A stretch of 43,339 bases of DNA from an uncultured Treponema sp. (GCA_905372235.1 CAJPOF010000014.1:1-43339), one strand, 5' to 3'; shown: positions 29,796-38,503, counted from the stretch's first letter. Numbers and translations are program-made. The notes: generated by a model not told the origin, from the sequence alone.

Positions 29796-29824
29796 ATTAT
29801 AGAGATTTTACACATGAAGATAAA
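29796..29824 (-). promoter_or_regulatory. Promoter of rocF
   Basis: On the minus strand, -35 TTTATC (29824-29819), a 17-bp spacer and a perfect -10 TATAAT (29801-29796). The expected start is at or within a base of the ATG. Confidence 0.55.
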
Positions 29825-29927
29825 GCAAAGCGATTTTCAATTAAATTAAAATCCTAAAAACGAGATTTCAGCGCAGGCTTTTCCAAAAAGATTTTGGAAT
29901 CAATTTCGTAGGTTTAATTTAGAGTTT

Positions 29928-29946
29928 TGTAAACTCAAAGTTTACA
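29928..29946. promoter_or_regulatory. Perfect 8-3-8 palindrome upstream of rocF
   Basis: TGTAAACT (29928-29935) and AGTTTACA (29939-29946) are exact inverted repeats around CAA. This is the size of a dimeric regulator operator. It overlaps a second short palindrome (GAGTTT/AAACTC). The position, about 140 bp upstream of rocF, suggests control of arginase or of the RNA-like element beyond it. Confidence 0.45.
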
Positions 29947-29979
29947 TTCTTCTAAGGCAAGCCTTAAACTTTTTTTATA

Positions 29980-30140
29980 GGGAGGAAACCAGTTCGGAGT
30001 TCGAAGCCCGCGGTTTTCCTCCCTTAAAAACCCACCTTCCTTGGGCATCACAAGATGTCTTTTACCCAATTTTGCCATAGGGTAAAATTGGGGCGGACGG
30101 GAGAGAGGTTATACTTTTACGTATCATTCTGCCCGTCCGC
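29980..30140 (+). ncRNA. Candidate structured RNA of unknown family
   Basis: Three strong hairpins follow one another. Stem 1 is GGGAGGAAACC (29980-29990) with GGTTTTCCTCCC (30012-30023), one bulge. Stem 2 is CCCAATTTT (30065-30073) with AAAATTGGG (30084-30092), extended by a G-U and two G-C pairs. Stem 3 is GCGGACGGG (30093-30101) with CCCGTCCGC (30132-30140), with an inner ATAC/GTAT helix. Stems 2 and 3 abut with no gap. The extra wobble pairs (G30074 with U30083; G30107, G30108 with U30128, U30127) pair only in a plus-strand RNA, so the plus strand is favoured. The region is G+C richer than its flanks and has no protein frame. It does not resemble tmRNA, RNase P RNA, SRP RNA, 6S RNA or guanidine riboswitches as I know them. 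A clear promoter and terminator are lacking. Confidence 0.45.
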
Positions 30141-30199
30141 AGTCCTTTGGAATCCCGATTCATTCATACATTTTAATTTTTAGGTAACCTATGTTCGAT

Positions 30200-30227
30200 A
30201 TTTATAAAAATAGAGAAACTTGACATT
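30200..30227 (-). repeat. 28-nt 3'-flank motif, copy 2
   Basis: On the minus strand this block begins AATGTCAAGTTTCT and ends ATTTTTATAAAT. It is identical at 27 of 28 positions to 15491-15518, which lies behind the AAA ATPase. Here it lies 55 bp downstream of the P-type ATPase stop in the same sense as that gene. Confidence 0.7.
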
Positions 30228-30281
30228 CGGCCTCGTAAATTGCGGCGGACAAAAATCGGATTCCGTGTTTTTATCATCACT

Positions 30282-32210
30282 TCACAGGTTCTTCACGTTC
30301 AATGCTCTTATTGAGTTCAGCACGGCAAGAGTCATAACCCCAACGTCCGCAAATATGGCGAACCACATATTTGCTATTCCCACAGCGCCCAGTCCAAGGC
30401 AGATGAATTTTACGCTCAGTGCAAATGTGATGTTTTGATAGACGATTCCTATGCATTTTCGTGAGATTTTTATCGCTTTGGCGATTTTTATGGGATTGTC
30501 ATCCATGAGTACAACGTCTGCCGCCTCTATTGCCGCATCTGAACCGATTGCCCCCATTGCGATTCCGATATCCGCCCGAGAGAGGACTGGCGCATCGTTT
30601 ATTCCATCGCCTACGAATGCAAGGACGGAGTTTTTTTTCTTTTCCGTCAGAAGCCGCTCCACTTCGGTAACTTTGTCGTTTGGAAGCAGTCCGGATTTGA
30701 ATTCGTCTATCTCCAGACTTTTTGCAGTTTTTTCGGCGATTTTTTCTGAATCGCCCGTGAGCATCACTGTTTTTGTGATTCCAACGGACTTTAGTATTTT
30801 TATTGCCTTTTTTGAATCCGGTTTTTCGACATCGGCGATTACAACATGACCCGAATATTTTCCGTCGATTGCGATATGGATTATCGTTCCTGCTTCGTGG
30901 CATTCAATCGGCTCTATTCCAAGTTTTCTCATGAGTTTTGAATTTCCTGCGGCGACATTATGGCCGTCCACCAAAGCCGTAATCCCAAAGCCGCCGATTT
31001 CTTCGATATTTTTGACCCTTGAACGGTCTATTTCTTTTCCGTGGGCAGAAACTATGCTTTTGCTGATTGGATGTGTCGATGAGCATTCCGCCAAAGCCGC
31101 AAACTCAAGCAGTTTTTTTTCATCGATTATGCTGTGATGTATGTCTATAACTTGGAAAACGCCTTTTGTCAAAGTGCCGGTTTTGTCAAACACGACTGTT
31201 TTTGTTTTTGAGAGAGTTTCAAGAAAGTTCGCCCCTTTTATAAGGATTCCTTGGTTGCTTGCTCCTCCGATGCCTGCAAAAAAACTTAAAGGGATGCTTA
31301 TGACAAGGGCGCATGGGCAGCTTATCACAAGGAATGTCAATGCTCTGTAAATCCATGTTGACCACATTCCTGTTTCATTATGGAAGAAAAGTATTCCTGC
31401 GAGCGGAGGAAAGATTGCCAACACCAATGCACTTATTACCACGGCTGGGGTATATATGCGCGCGAATTTTGAAATGAATTCCTCGGAACGTGATTTTCTT
31501 GAGCTTGCATTTTCTACAAGTTCTAGGATTTTCGACGCAGTGGATTCGCTGAAAACTTTGGAGGTTCGTATTTTAAGCACTCCGGTTTGATTTATGCTTC
31601 CGCTTGTGATTTCATCTCCCGGGCTTATTGTCCTGGGAAGACTTTCTCCGGTCAGCGAACTTGTATCAAGCGATGAAGAGCCTTCGATTACAAAGCCGTC
31701 GAGAGGGACTTTTTCTCCGGGCTGAACTATTATTTCATCGCCAATCTGCACGGATTCGGGCGCAACTTGCACGAGTTTTCCATCAGCCAGGATATTTGCG
31801 TAGTCCGGGCGAATGTCCATCAGTTCCGATATGTTTTTTCGGCTCTTTCCTACCGCAAGCCGCTGGAAAAATTCTCCTACTTGGTAGAAAAGCATTACAG
31901 CCACGGCTTCATTGCAATCCTCTATGCCAAGTCCTTTTGCTTCGAATATGGAAAGAGCGAATGCGCCTACGGTTGCTACAGCCATCAAGAAATTTTCGTC
32001 AAGCATTCGTCCATGCAGGATTCCTTTGAACGCCTTTTTCAGAATGTCATAGCCTATTATGAGGTAATCCAAAAGATAAAGCGAAAACTTTACGGGGATT
32101 TTATCCGGAATCTGTTTGAAAAATCCTAGCCTGTCCGCAACCGCCAATGCGCCAAGGAGACATGCGGAAAACAGAATCCTTGCAAGCATAGTTTTTTGCT
32201 TTCTATTCAT
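30282..32210 (-). CDS. Heavy-metal P1B-type ATPase (Zn/Cd/Pb exporter, ZntA/CadA-like)
   Basis: This 642-residue metal-exporting ATPase has about eight membrane helices. The membrane metal site is the CPC motif in VISCPCALVISIPL, typical of Zn2+/Cd2+/Pb2+ transporters. TGES, the phosphorylation motif DKTGTLTKG, the HP dipeptide in STHPISKSIV and the hinge GDGINDAPVLSRADIG are all present. The N-terminal metal-binding (HMA) domain usually found in ZntA/CadA is missing; a stand-alone HMA protein is encoded 36 bp upstream instead. ATG 32210 has a GAGGAG site; a longer frame lacks one. It forms an operon with the HMA gene and is divergent from an ArsR-AraC regulator. Confidence 0.93.
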   Translation of the reverse strand: MNRKQKTMLARILFSACLLGALAVADRLGFFKQIPDKIPVKFSLYLLDYLIIGYDILKKAFKGILHGRMLDENFLMAVATVGAFALSIFEAKGLGIEDCNEAVAVMLFYQVGEFFQRLAVGKSRKNISELMDIRPDYANILADGKLVQVAPESVQIGDEIIVQPGEKVPLDGFVIEGSSSLDTSSLTGESLPRTISPGDEITSGSINQTGVLKIRTSKVFSESTASKILELVENASSRKSRSEEFISKFARIYTPAVVISALVLAIFPPLAGILFFHNETGMWSTWIYRALTFLVISCPCALVISIPLSFFAGIGGASNQGILIKGANFLETLSKTKTVVFDKTGTLTKGVFQVIDIHHSIIDEKKLLEFAALAECSSTHPISKSIVSAHGKEIDRSRVKNIEEIGGFGITALVDGHNVAAGNSKLMRKLGIEPIECHEAGTIIHIAIDGKYSGHVVIADVEKPDSKKAIKILKSVGITKTVMLTGDSEKIAEKTAKSLEIDEFKSGLLPNDKVTEVERLLTEKKKNSVLAFVGDGINDAPVLSRADIGIAMGAIGSDAAIEAADVVLMDDNPIKIAKAIKISRKCIGIVYQNITFALSVKFICLGLGAVGIANMWFAIFADVGVMTLAVLNSIRALNVKNL

Positions 32211-32245
32211 GGGATTCTCCTCTTTTATGGATTTTGGAAAATTTT

Positions 32246-32464
32246 CTAAATTTCTATCGAGCAGTCCGGCTCGACTTTTTTGCACGCTTTGTAGACCTCT
32301 TTCATGATTTCCTTTTCGTCGGAATTTTCCGCAAAGTCCACAGTCATTTTTTGCGTCATAAAATTGACGCTTGCATCCGTTACTCCGGAGATTTTTTTTG
32401 CCGTCACTTCCATTTCATTTGCGCAGACGGCGCAGTCAACTTCTATTTTGTAGGTTTTCTTCAT
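32246..32464 (-). CDS. Stand-alone HMA metal-binding protein
   Basis: This 72-residue ferredoxin-like HMA protein resembles a metallochaperone or the N-terminal domain of a CadA-type ATPase. The metal site is DCAVCANEME (C11, C14), the 'DCxxC' form linked to zinc or cadmium rather than the MxCxxC copper form. SGVTDASVNFMTQKMTV is the conserved middle. It sits just before the ATPase gene that lacks this domain, so it probably delivers or senses metal for that pump. AGGAG precedes ATG 32464. Confidence 0.88.
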   Translation of the reverse strand: MKKTYKIEVDCAVCANEMEVTAKKISGVTDASVNFMTQKMTVDFAENSDEKEIMKEVYKACKKVEPDCSIEI

Positions 32465-32653
32465 GGTCTTCTCCTAAAAAAATTGCAGAAAACTTCTGTT
32501 TCCGCCTTGTATGAACGATTAAGCGATTGTTTAATCATCGAGATAAATATATAGTTCAAATGATGACAGCGCAATGTTTTTGCGGAAAGAATTCCTTTTT
32601 GGACTAAAAAAATTTCTGAAAGGAACAATTTTTGCGCCAAAGGAGATTCTGAA
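32465..32653. promoter_or_regulatory. Divergent promoter and operator between the HMA gene and the ArsR-AraC gene
   Basis: GATTAA (32517-32522) and TTAATC (32531-32536) form a 6-8-6 inverted repeat. On the minus strand, -35 TTAAAC, a 17-bp spacer and -10 TACAAG form a promoter for the HMA-ATPase operon that overlaps this repeat. That is the layout expected for ArsR/SmtB-type repression. The regulator gene starts at 32654 with an AAGGAG site. Confidence 0.55.
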
Positions 32654-33418
32654 ATGGATTTTTCCAATCAACGGAACGAATATTTCAAGTTAGATTTTTT
32701 ATGCAAAGAGCTTTCAAAGGAAGACGGATTCAAAGGCGTGGCGGATTTGTTTTCGCTTCTTTCCGATACAAATCGCCTGAAAATTTTTTGGTTTTTGTGT
32801 CATTCAAAGGAATGCGGGCAGAACATAGCGAACGCAATCGGCATGACAAATCCTGCGGTTTCTCATCATTTAAAAATCCTTCGGGAATCCGGGCTGATAG
32901 AATGTTACAGGGACGGAAAAGAGGTTTTTTATTTTTCCGAAAAATCGGAAACTTGCCTTGCTCTTCATGAAATAATCGAAAAACTCATGTCAATGACCTG
33001 CCCGGATTTTGACGGTCGGCATGAAAAAGTCAGTGCCGGCACAGAATATCTTGACAATCAGGTTTCAAAAATTAAAAAAGTCCACGACTACATGATGGAA
33101 AATCTTTCAAAAAGAATAACGATTGATGAACTTTCCAAAAGATTTGCCGTCAATGCGACCACTTTAAAGACGGTCTTCAAAGATGTGTACGGCTCTTCGA
33201 TTGCCGCGCATATAAAGGAACACCGCATGGAAAAGGCGGCTGAACTTTTGCGCACAACGGACAAGAGCGTCGGCGAAGTCGCTTTTGAAGTCGGTTATGA
33301 AAGCCAAAGCAAATTCGGCGTTGCGTTCAAAGAATCTTTTTGCATATCGCCGATGGAATATAAAAGAGGCGGAAAGTCCGCCGACGGAAAACCAAAAATT
33401 GCAGAAAAGGAAATGTGA
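32654..33418 (+). CDS. ArsR-AraC fusion transcriptional regulator
   Basis: This is a 254-residue protein with two DNA-binding domains. Residues about 28-115 are an ArsR/SmtB winged helix: VADLFSLLSDTNRLKIFWFL, then GMTNPAVSHHLKILRESGLIECYRDGKEVFY. Cys 49 and Cys 54, near the helix before recognition, could bind metal. Residues about 138-238 are an AraC-type double helix-turn-helix: KRITIDELSKRFAVNATTL, then SVGEVAFEVGYESQSKFGVAFKE and ISPMEYKR. The linker carries another Cys (TCPDFDG). It is divergent from the HMA protein and zinc/cadmium exporter, so it likely controls metal efflux. The fusion is unusual; ArsR proteins normally stand alone. Confidence 0.88.
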   Translation: MDFSNQRNEYFKLDFLCKELSKEDGFKGVADLFSLLSDTNRLKIFWFLCHSKECGQNIANAIGMTNPAVSHHLKILRESGLIECYRDGKEVFYFSEKSETCLALHEIIEKLMSMTCPDFDGRHEKVSAGTEYLDNQVSKIKKVHDYMMENLSKRITIDELSKRFAVNATTLKTVFKDVYGSSIAAHIKEHRMEKAAELLRTTDKSVGEVAFEVGYESQSKFGVAFKESFCISPMEYKRGGKSADGKPKIAEKEM

Positions 33419-33631
33419 TTTCACGGATGAAAAAACTTTCCGGGAATTAATTTTATTTTGCGATTCAATAATTTTTGATTCTCTTTTTTGTTGTTTTATC
33501 ATGCGGTCATGATATGATGAAGGTCGGCAAGGAACGCAAACCGGCTGCAGAATGCAGGATTTTGCGATAGCATGAAAAACAGAGAATCCTCGTCGCTTGT
33601 GTTTTGATGATGCGTTTCAAGGAGTGTGAGT
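33419..33631 (+). other. Non-coding spacer before the phosphopantetheinyl transferase
   Basis: No gene or strong promoter is seen. The short CGGCTGCAGAATGCAGG stretch near 33541 contains a CTGCA/TGCAG hairpin. An AAGGAG site at 33619-33624 serves the next gene. Confidence 0.3.
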
Positions 33632-34198
33632 ATGTTTGGAACAAGAATCTACATTGCATCTGTGGAAGGACTCAAAGATGAAGTTTTGTTCAAAAAATTC
33701 TACGAAAAAATGCCCGACTATCGAAGAAAAAAAATCGATTCTTGCGCCGACGAAAAAGAGCGGCGGCTTTCGCTGGGAGCGGGAATACTTCTTTCCATTG
33801 CCGTTCTGAATGCCGGCTATTCAGAATCGGAACTCGAATACGGCTACAGAGAAAGCGGAATGCCTTTTTTCAAAAATGAGCCGAACCTGTTCTTCAGTCT
33901 TTCAAAATCCGAGGAAAAAGTTATGTGCGCTGTATCTTCAGACCCGATTGGAGTCGATGTTGAGTTTGTGCGTGATAGTGACAAGGATTATGATTCATGG
34001 ATAAAAGTTGAAAGTTACGCAAAAGCCACGGACACAGGACTTTCCGATATACTTGAAGGAAAAACTTCGATGAATAGCGAATTTCGGTTTTTCTTCCCCA
34101 ATTTTGGCGACGGCTACAAATACGCCGTTTGCTCGGAAGAATTCTTAAATGACGAACAATTCTTCTATATAAAAGATATCGATGAGATTTATAAATAA
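33632..34198 (+). CDS. Sfp-type 4'-phosphopantetheinyl transferase
   Basis: This 188-residue enzyme attaches 4'-phosphopantetheine from CoA to a Ser of carrier proteins. The family motifs are SDPIGVDVEFVRD (the Mg-binding GIGVDVE motif) and, after a short stretch, WIKVESYAKATDTGL (W-x-x-x-E-S-x-x-K). SLSKSEEKVMCAV precedes them as the usual H/S-rich strand. ATG 33632 has AAGGAG 7 nt upstream; a GTG six bases earlier is too close to that site. No carrier protein, NRPS or fatty-acid gene is nearby, so the target may be the housekeeping ACP or a system elsewhere. Confidence 0.85.
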   Translation: MFGTRIYIASVEGLKDEVLFKKFYEKMPDYRRKKIDSCADEKERRLSLGAGILLSIAVLNAGYSESELEYGYRESGMPFFKNEPNLFFSLSKSEEKVMCAVSSDPIGVDVEFVRDSDKDYDSWIKVESYAKATDTGLSDILEGKTSMNSEFRFFFPNFGDGYKYAVCSEEFLNDEQFFYIKDIDEIYK

Positions 34199-34350
34199 TT
34201 TTTATAATCAGAAACTGGGCGGTTGATAAAAAATCCATATAGATTTAGAATTGTGGCAGTATTTATTTCCCTGTCGGTAGACTTTACATTTTCTGAGATT
34301 TTGCCATAATGCCTTTTATGTATATCGCCTGACGCAGATATGGAGATTCT

Positions 34351-37300
34351 ATGAAAACTTTTATCAAATCGATTTTTGTTCATATTGCTCTTTTTATTTC
34401 CGTGTTTTTTCTTTTTTCGTGCGGAAACCCGTTTATGATAAAGCCAAACGCATCGGAAATCGATGTTCAAAAAAAATCAATTGTTGCGCCTGAAACAATT
34501 TCCGTTTCTCATGGAGATTACAGAAATATTTCACTTACGTGGACGCAGGTTCAAAACGCAAAGCAATATATGATTTATGCGGCTGATTCTCCGTTCGACA
34601 CTTTCAAGAAAATCGGCGAAACAAACGGAAATGTCGGAGAGTTTAAAATCGATGTTCCATCCGGAAAAGATTTGTGGTTCAGGGTAAGTTCCATTTCGTA
34701 TTCCGAGGAAGAGTCGGCATTGAGCAGTTACGTTTTCGGCTCTTCCATTGCCATTCCAAACATAACGGGCGTGGAACTCGGAAAAGACGGCACTTCCGCA
34801 ACAATTTCATGGTGGATGAGCAATTGCAAGGAATCCACTTATAAAAATAAAGTTTCGTACAAAATCACCTGCTACGAAAAAGACAAGGTTCAAGTTTTTG
34901 ACACAAAAATTGCCGACGGCAAAGGAGAAGCCGTTACCTTTTCAGGACTTCAGCACAAAACCACATATTATTATCAGGTGGAGGCGTTTGTCGGAGAGTA
35001 CAAGCATGAACTTAGCGATTATGCTGACGCAGAGACGGCAAGACGTACAATCCCCGATGCGCCGGAAGATGTTTCGAGCTCAAAAGGCATAAAACCAACG
35101 CCTGCGGGAGTCGAAATCGGCTGGACTTTGCCGGACGGAGTTGACTTCAAGGAAGCGTCCGATATTTTTGCAAAGCATCCGCTGTATTTTACGATTGAAC
35201 GAAAAGTTTTCTCTGAACCGGACGAAAATTATGCGATTCTTGAATCGTACATCGGAACACGCACGGATAAGGGCGGAATCGCATTTAACTGTGGAAGCAA
35301 CGCCACATTCGGAAAACTTTCTGTGGACTTGCGAGGAAAGACGGCAGCCGATGCCATTGAAAACTACCCCGATTATGTGGTCGGGGCAAGGCTTAAATAT
35401 ACCGACAGCACCGCAGAATCAGGGAAGAAATATTCTTATCGGATTCGCTCTTATGCCGATGACACGGGAAACAAAACCGTCAGTTCGGATTTTAGTTTTT
35501 CAACCTGTGACGGCTGGCTTATTCCCAAGCCTTCGATAAAAGCGGATGCGGCATATGAACAAGACAAGGACAATATATCAAAGTTCACTTCGATAACGCT
35601 GAAAATCGACCTTGATTTTGAGGATTTTTCTTTAGACGGCGAAGGCTTTTACAGTTATGTGCTTGTAAGCCAAAGAACACCGTTCGCAACGTCTTCAAAC
35701 CCGTCGCCTTCGTCCGATACGGATTCGTTGGTTCATTTGTTCAAAAGCAGAACGGAGATTTCCAGCTACAAAATCACTTACGATTCGGAAGCTCTTTCGG
35801 ATTCGGCAAAGCACGGTTACTATGCATATAAAATTTATGTATGCCCAAAAACAGTAACCGGAATTCCTACCGCTGCCGAATATTATATTTCTACGGATTA
35901 TTCTTCAAAATTCACGCTTACAAACGACGCTTCGAATCTTCCTGAAATTTCTACTTTCGAGGTAAAAGACGGCTATGCGACAAAATTTGTCATAAAGTGG
36001 AATTACGACGCTTCGTACAAATATGTTCTTGGCTGGACGGAATACAACGGCTCTACAAATCAACCTTTGGGAAATGGCGAAAAAAAGACGTTGGAACTGA
36101 ACGCAAGCGATTTAGATATTACGACAGCGCCCGGATTTGCGATTTACGAACATTCCGTACAAAGCGGAGACGCAAGAAAATATTCGTTGACGGCGATAAA
36201 GTTTCTGCAAGTTACAAAAGAATTCGACTCGATTTCCAAAACATTGGGAACGGCAAACGTAACGATGAAATCTTTGGCGTATGACAGCATTACGGTCGAA
36301 TGGGATGCAGTCCAGCAGGCGGAGTCTTACGAAGTTTCTGCGTATTATTCGGACGATCCTACAAAGAAAAATCTTGTTGTTACTACAGCCGGCGTTTCAA
36401 ACACAAAAATCACTGAAAATTCCGGAAAATGCACATGCGTAATAACAAAGCCCGAAGGCTACAACAGCGCAATAAAATCGGGAAAAGATATTACGCTTGA
36501 AGTACACGCAAAAAATTCCAAAGTTGCAAGCGACAACGAAACAAAGAGCGTTTCTTCGGTGCAGACATTCGGGCCGGCGAAAATTTCAGCAAAAGCGGGC
36601 GAATTGTACGAGAATAATATTTTCGTCATTTGGTCTGAAATTCCGGGGGCGGCAGGTTACATAATTTCAAGGGTGCGATACGACGACAATCAGGCGAATA
36701 CGATTGGCGATGGCACGGATCTGTATTATTTTGACGCACAGTCGCTTGTTTTAAAACGGAACGGAGAAAAGCCGGCAGAAGGTTCTGCGGTCTCGAAGAA
36801 AGACACAGAATTTTGGCTGAACGACATAGACGACGCAAATGTGCTTGATTCTTCCTGCGTAAACCAGCGGAAACTTTCGTTGGGACTTCCTTTCGGATAT
36901 GTAATTATTCCCGTTCTTGAAGGGGACGGAGATTTTGATGTAAACGGACTTACGATTTCCGCCGGGGACGCAAATATTTCGTATTCCGACATAAAAAACA
37001 GTTCCGCATTTCTAAAAACCGCCTCGTTAGGCTACGGACTGAACGTGAAGGCGGCAAAATCCGAAAATACGCAGACAATTTCTGTTTCTTGGGATAAGCC
37101 GTATAATTCGCAAGGAATTCCGTATGTCTACAGAAGACTAAAAAATGATTCCGCATGGAAACGAGTCGCTTCGCTTGCCGTAAACGACACATCGTTCAAC
37201 GACAAACTTGAAGGTCAATCTGACTCTGAAAAAGCGCTCGCATACTATTATGCCGTTCAGTATCACAAAGCGGCGGCGGGATTGTCGTATAAATCTTCGT

Positions 37301-38493
37301 ATAAAGAGCATTTGTCAAAAATGGACGACCGCTATGCAGATTTGAAAAATATCGAAGAACTGAACAAAGGATATCTTTTTTATGTGGATTTTTCAGCGGA
37401 CTACAACGGCGTTATAGGCACGGACGGCAATTTCCAAAAGGACGAAAGATATTATTCGCAGAAAGTCTGCCATGTTCCGTGGGATTTTAACGAGCGTGCG
37501 CGAGGCCCTTCAAAATATGTCATAAGCGCAAAAAATCTGAACACGACATACGATTACATAAAACTTGCCGACATTTCCATCGATCCTGATACAAAAGCGG
37601 AAACTTTGACTTTGAACGAAACCGGCGGGATCGTGAACGGCGACGGCGACACAAAGTTGTCTGCAAATGGTTCTGATTTGCAGATTTCTCCAGTGGCGAT
37701 GACGAATTATCTTACGGGAGCGTCATCTGTAAAAGCCACAAGCACGGAAGGTCTTTTGAAGGTTCTGCGTTCAGCAAAGACATTCTACAAAGTGGAATCT
37801 TCGGTTTCGTACAAACTTGGCGACGATGATGAAAAAACGGTTGATTTAAGCCAAGAAGTTTTTGCCTACAGGCAAATAACGGACGATGAGTTTGTCCGTT
37901 CAGTGGGACTTATAATTGCGGACGCTTTGTATCAGTCTGGAGTTCCTTGGAGCGGCACAGTAACGACTTGGAATAGTTCAAAATGCGACGGATATAAAGG
38001 AACTTTCACTTTGGATGCCTATGTGATTGTAGCTTGGAAAGGACGTTCTAGGTGGGGCTTTGGCAATTTAGATTATCAGCATCTTTTCAGGGCTGGAACG
38101 TCATCGCTCTATAATAAAGACGAGTACAGCACGTACATCAGCGATTTCAATATAAAAGCAGGAACTACATCGGGCAATTCAGGAAATTCAAACGGATACA
38201 AACTTTTCTATCTTGACCCACTTGAATTGACGGTTACCCCAAGAGACATAAACGACGAACGATTGAAAAGATTGGATTCTTTTAGAGGAACGATAAAATT
38301 CGAAGCGGAAAATTCAAACAAAAGAGGGTATTTTCTTTCCATAAAGAAAGACGGAAAACAAATCGTTTCGGTTGATAACAACGAAGCGGAATTCTTCTCG
38401 TATTTCCCTTATAAATTGGGCGAATATCATTATGGCGGAGACGCAACCGCAAATTCTTCTTTCAAGACATATCAATCGCCTTGGTGGAAATAA
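34351..38493 (+). CDS. Large FN3-domain lipoprotein
   Basis: This is a 1380-residue protein with a signal peptide ending FFLFSCGN, a lipobox with the Cys at about residue 24, so a surface or periplasmic lipoprotein. The mature part is an array of fibronectin type III-like modules. Recurring landmarks are 'I-SLTW-x-Q-VQNAKQYMIYAAD', 'ISWWMSNCKESTYKNKVSYKI', 'TVEWDAVQQAESYEVSA', 'FVIWSEIPGAAGYIISR' and 'SVSWDKPYNSQGIPYVYRR'. A C-terminal non-FN3 part (about 1150-1380) contains SAVSYKL- and RSRWGFGNLDYQHLF-type segments of unknown fold. GGAG precedes the ATG. It leads a run of four exported proteins (34351-41981). FN3 arrays in gut bacteria usually serve adhesion or act as spacers. Confidence 0.82.
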   Translation: MKTFIKSIFVHIALFISVFFLFSCGNPFMIKPNASEIDVQKKSIVAPETISVSHGDYRNISLTWTQVQNAKQYMIYAADSPFDTFKKIGETNGNVGEFKIDVPSGKDLWFRVSSISYSEEESALSSYVFGSSIAIPNITGVELGKDGTSATISWWMSNCKESTYKNKVSYKITCYEKDKVQVFDTKIADGKGEAVTFSGLQHKTTYYYQVEAFVGEYKHELSDYADAETARRTIPDAPEDVSSSKGIKPTPAGVEIGWTLPDGVDFKEASDIFAKHPLYFTIERKVFSEPDENYAILESYIGTRTDKGGIAFNCGSNATFGKLSVDLRGKTAADAIENYPDYVVGARLKYTDSTAESGKKYSYRIRSYADDTGNKTVSSDFSFSTCDGWLIPKPSIKADAAYEQDKDNISKFTSITLKIDLDFEDFSLDGEGFYSYVLVSQRTPFATSSNPSPSSDTDSLVHLFKSRTEISSYKITYDSEALSDSAKHGYYAYKIYVCPKTVTGIPTAAEYYISTDYSSKFTLTNDASNLPEISTFEVKDGYATKFVIKWNYDASYKYVLGWTEYNGSTNQPLGNGEKKTLELNASDLDITTAPGFAIYEHSVQSGDARKYSLTAIKFLQVTKEFDSISKTLGTANVTMKSLAYDSITVEWDAVQQAESYEVSAYYSDDPTKKNLVVTTAGVSNTKITENSGKCTCVITKPEGYNSAIKSGKDITLEVHAKNSKVASDNETKSVSSVQTFGPAKISAKAGELYENNIFVIWSEIPGAAGYIISRVRYDDNQANTIGDGTDLYYFDAQSLVLKRNGEKPAEGSAVSKKDTEFWLNDIDDANVLDSSCVNQRKLSLGLPFGYVIIPVLEGDGDFDVNGLTISAGDANISYSDIKNSSAFLKTASLGYGLNVKAAKSENTQTISVSWDKPYNSQGIPYVYRRLKNDSAWKRVASLAVNDTSFNDKLEGQSDSEKALAYYYAVQYHKAAAGLSYKSSYKEHLSKMDDRYADLKNIEELNKGYLFYVDFSADYNGVIGTDGNFQKDERYYSQKVCHVPWDFNERARGPSKYVISAKNLNTTYDYIKLADISIDPDTKAETLTLNETGGIVNGDGDTKLSANGSDLQISPVAMTNYLTGASSVKATSTEGLLKVLRSAKTFYKVESSVSYKLGDDDEKTVDLSQEVFAYRQITDDEFVRSVGLIIADALYQSGVPWSGTVTTWNSSKCDGYKGTFTLDAYVIVAWKGRSRWGFGNLDYQHLFRAGTSSLYNKDEYSTYISDFNIKAGTTSGNSGNSNGYKLFYLDPLELTVTPRDINDERLKRLDSFRGTIKFEAENSNKRGYFLSIKKDGKQIVSVDNNEAEFFSYFPYKLGEYHYGGDATANSSFKTYQSPWWK

Positions 38494-38503
38494 GGACGTA
38501 AAA

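Noticed and set aside
29980..30023. tRNA or tmRNA piece (GTTCGAAG resembling a T-loop)
   Set aside because: No acceptor stem with CCA-like end, no D or anticodon arm, and no tag-peptide frame; the match is only a short hairpin loop.
29980..30140. Guanidine or arginine-type riboswitch controlling rocF
   Set aside because: The wobble pairs favour the plus strand, opposite to rocF, and rocF appears to have its own promoter right at the ATG. I also see no match to the known guanidine riboswitch cores.
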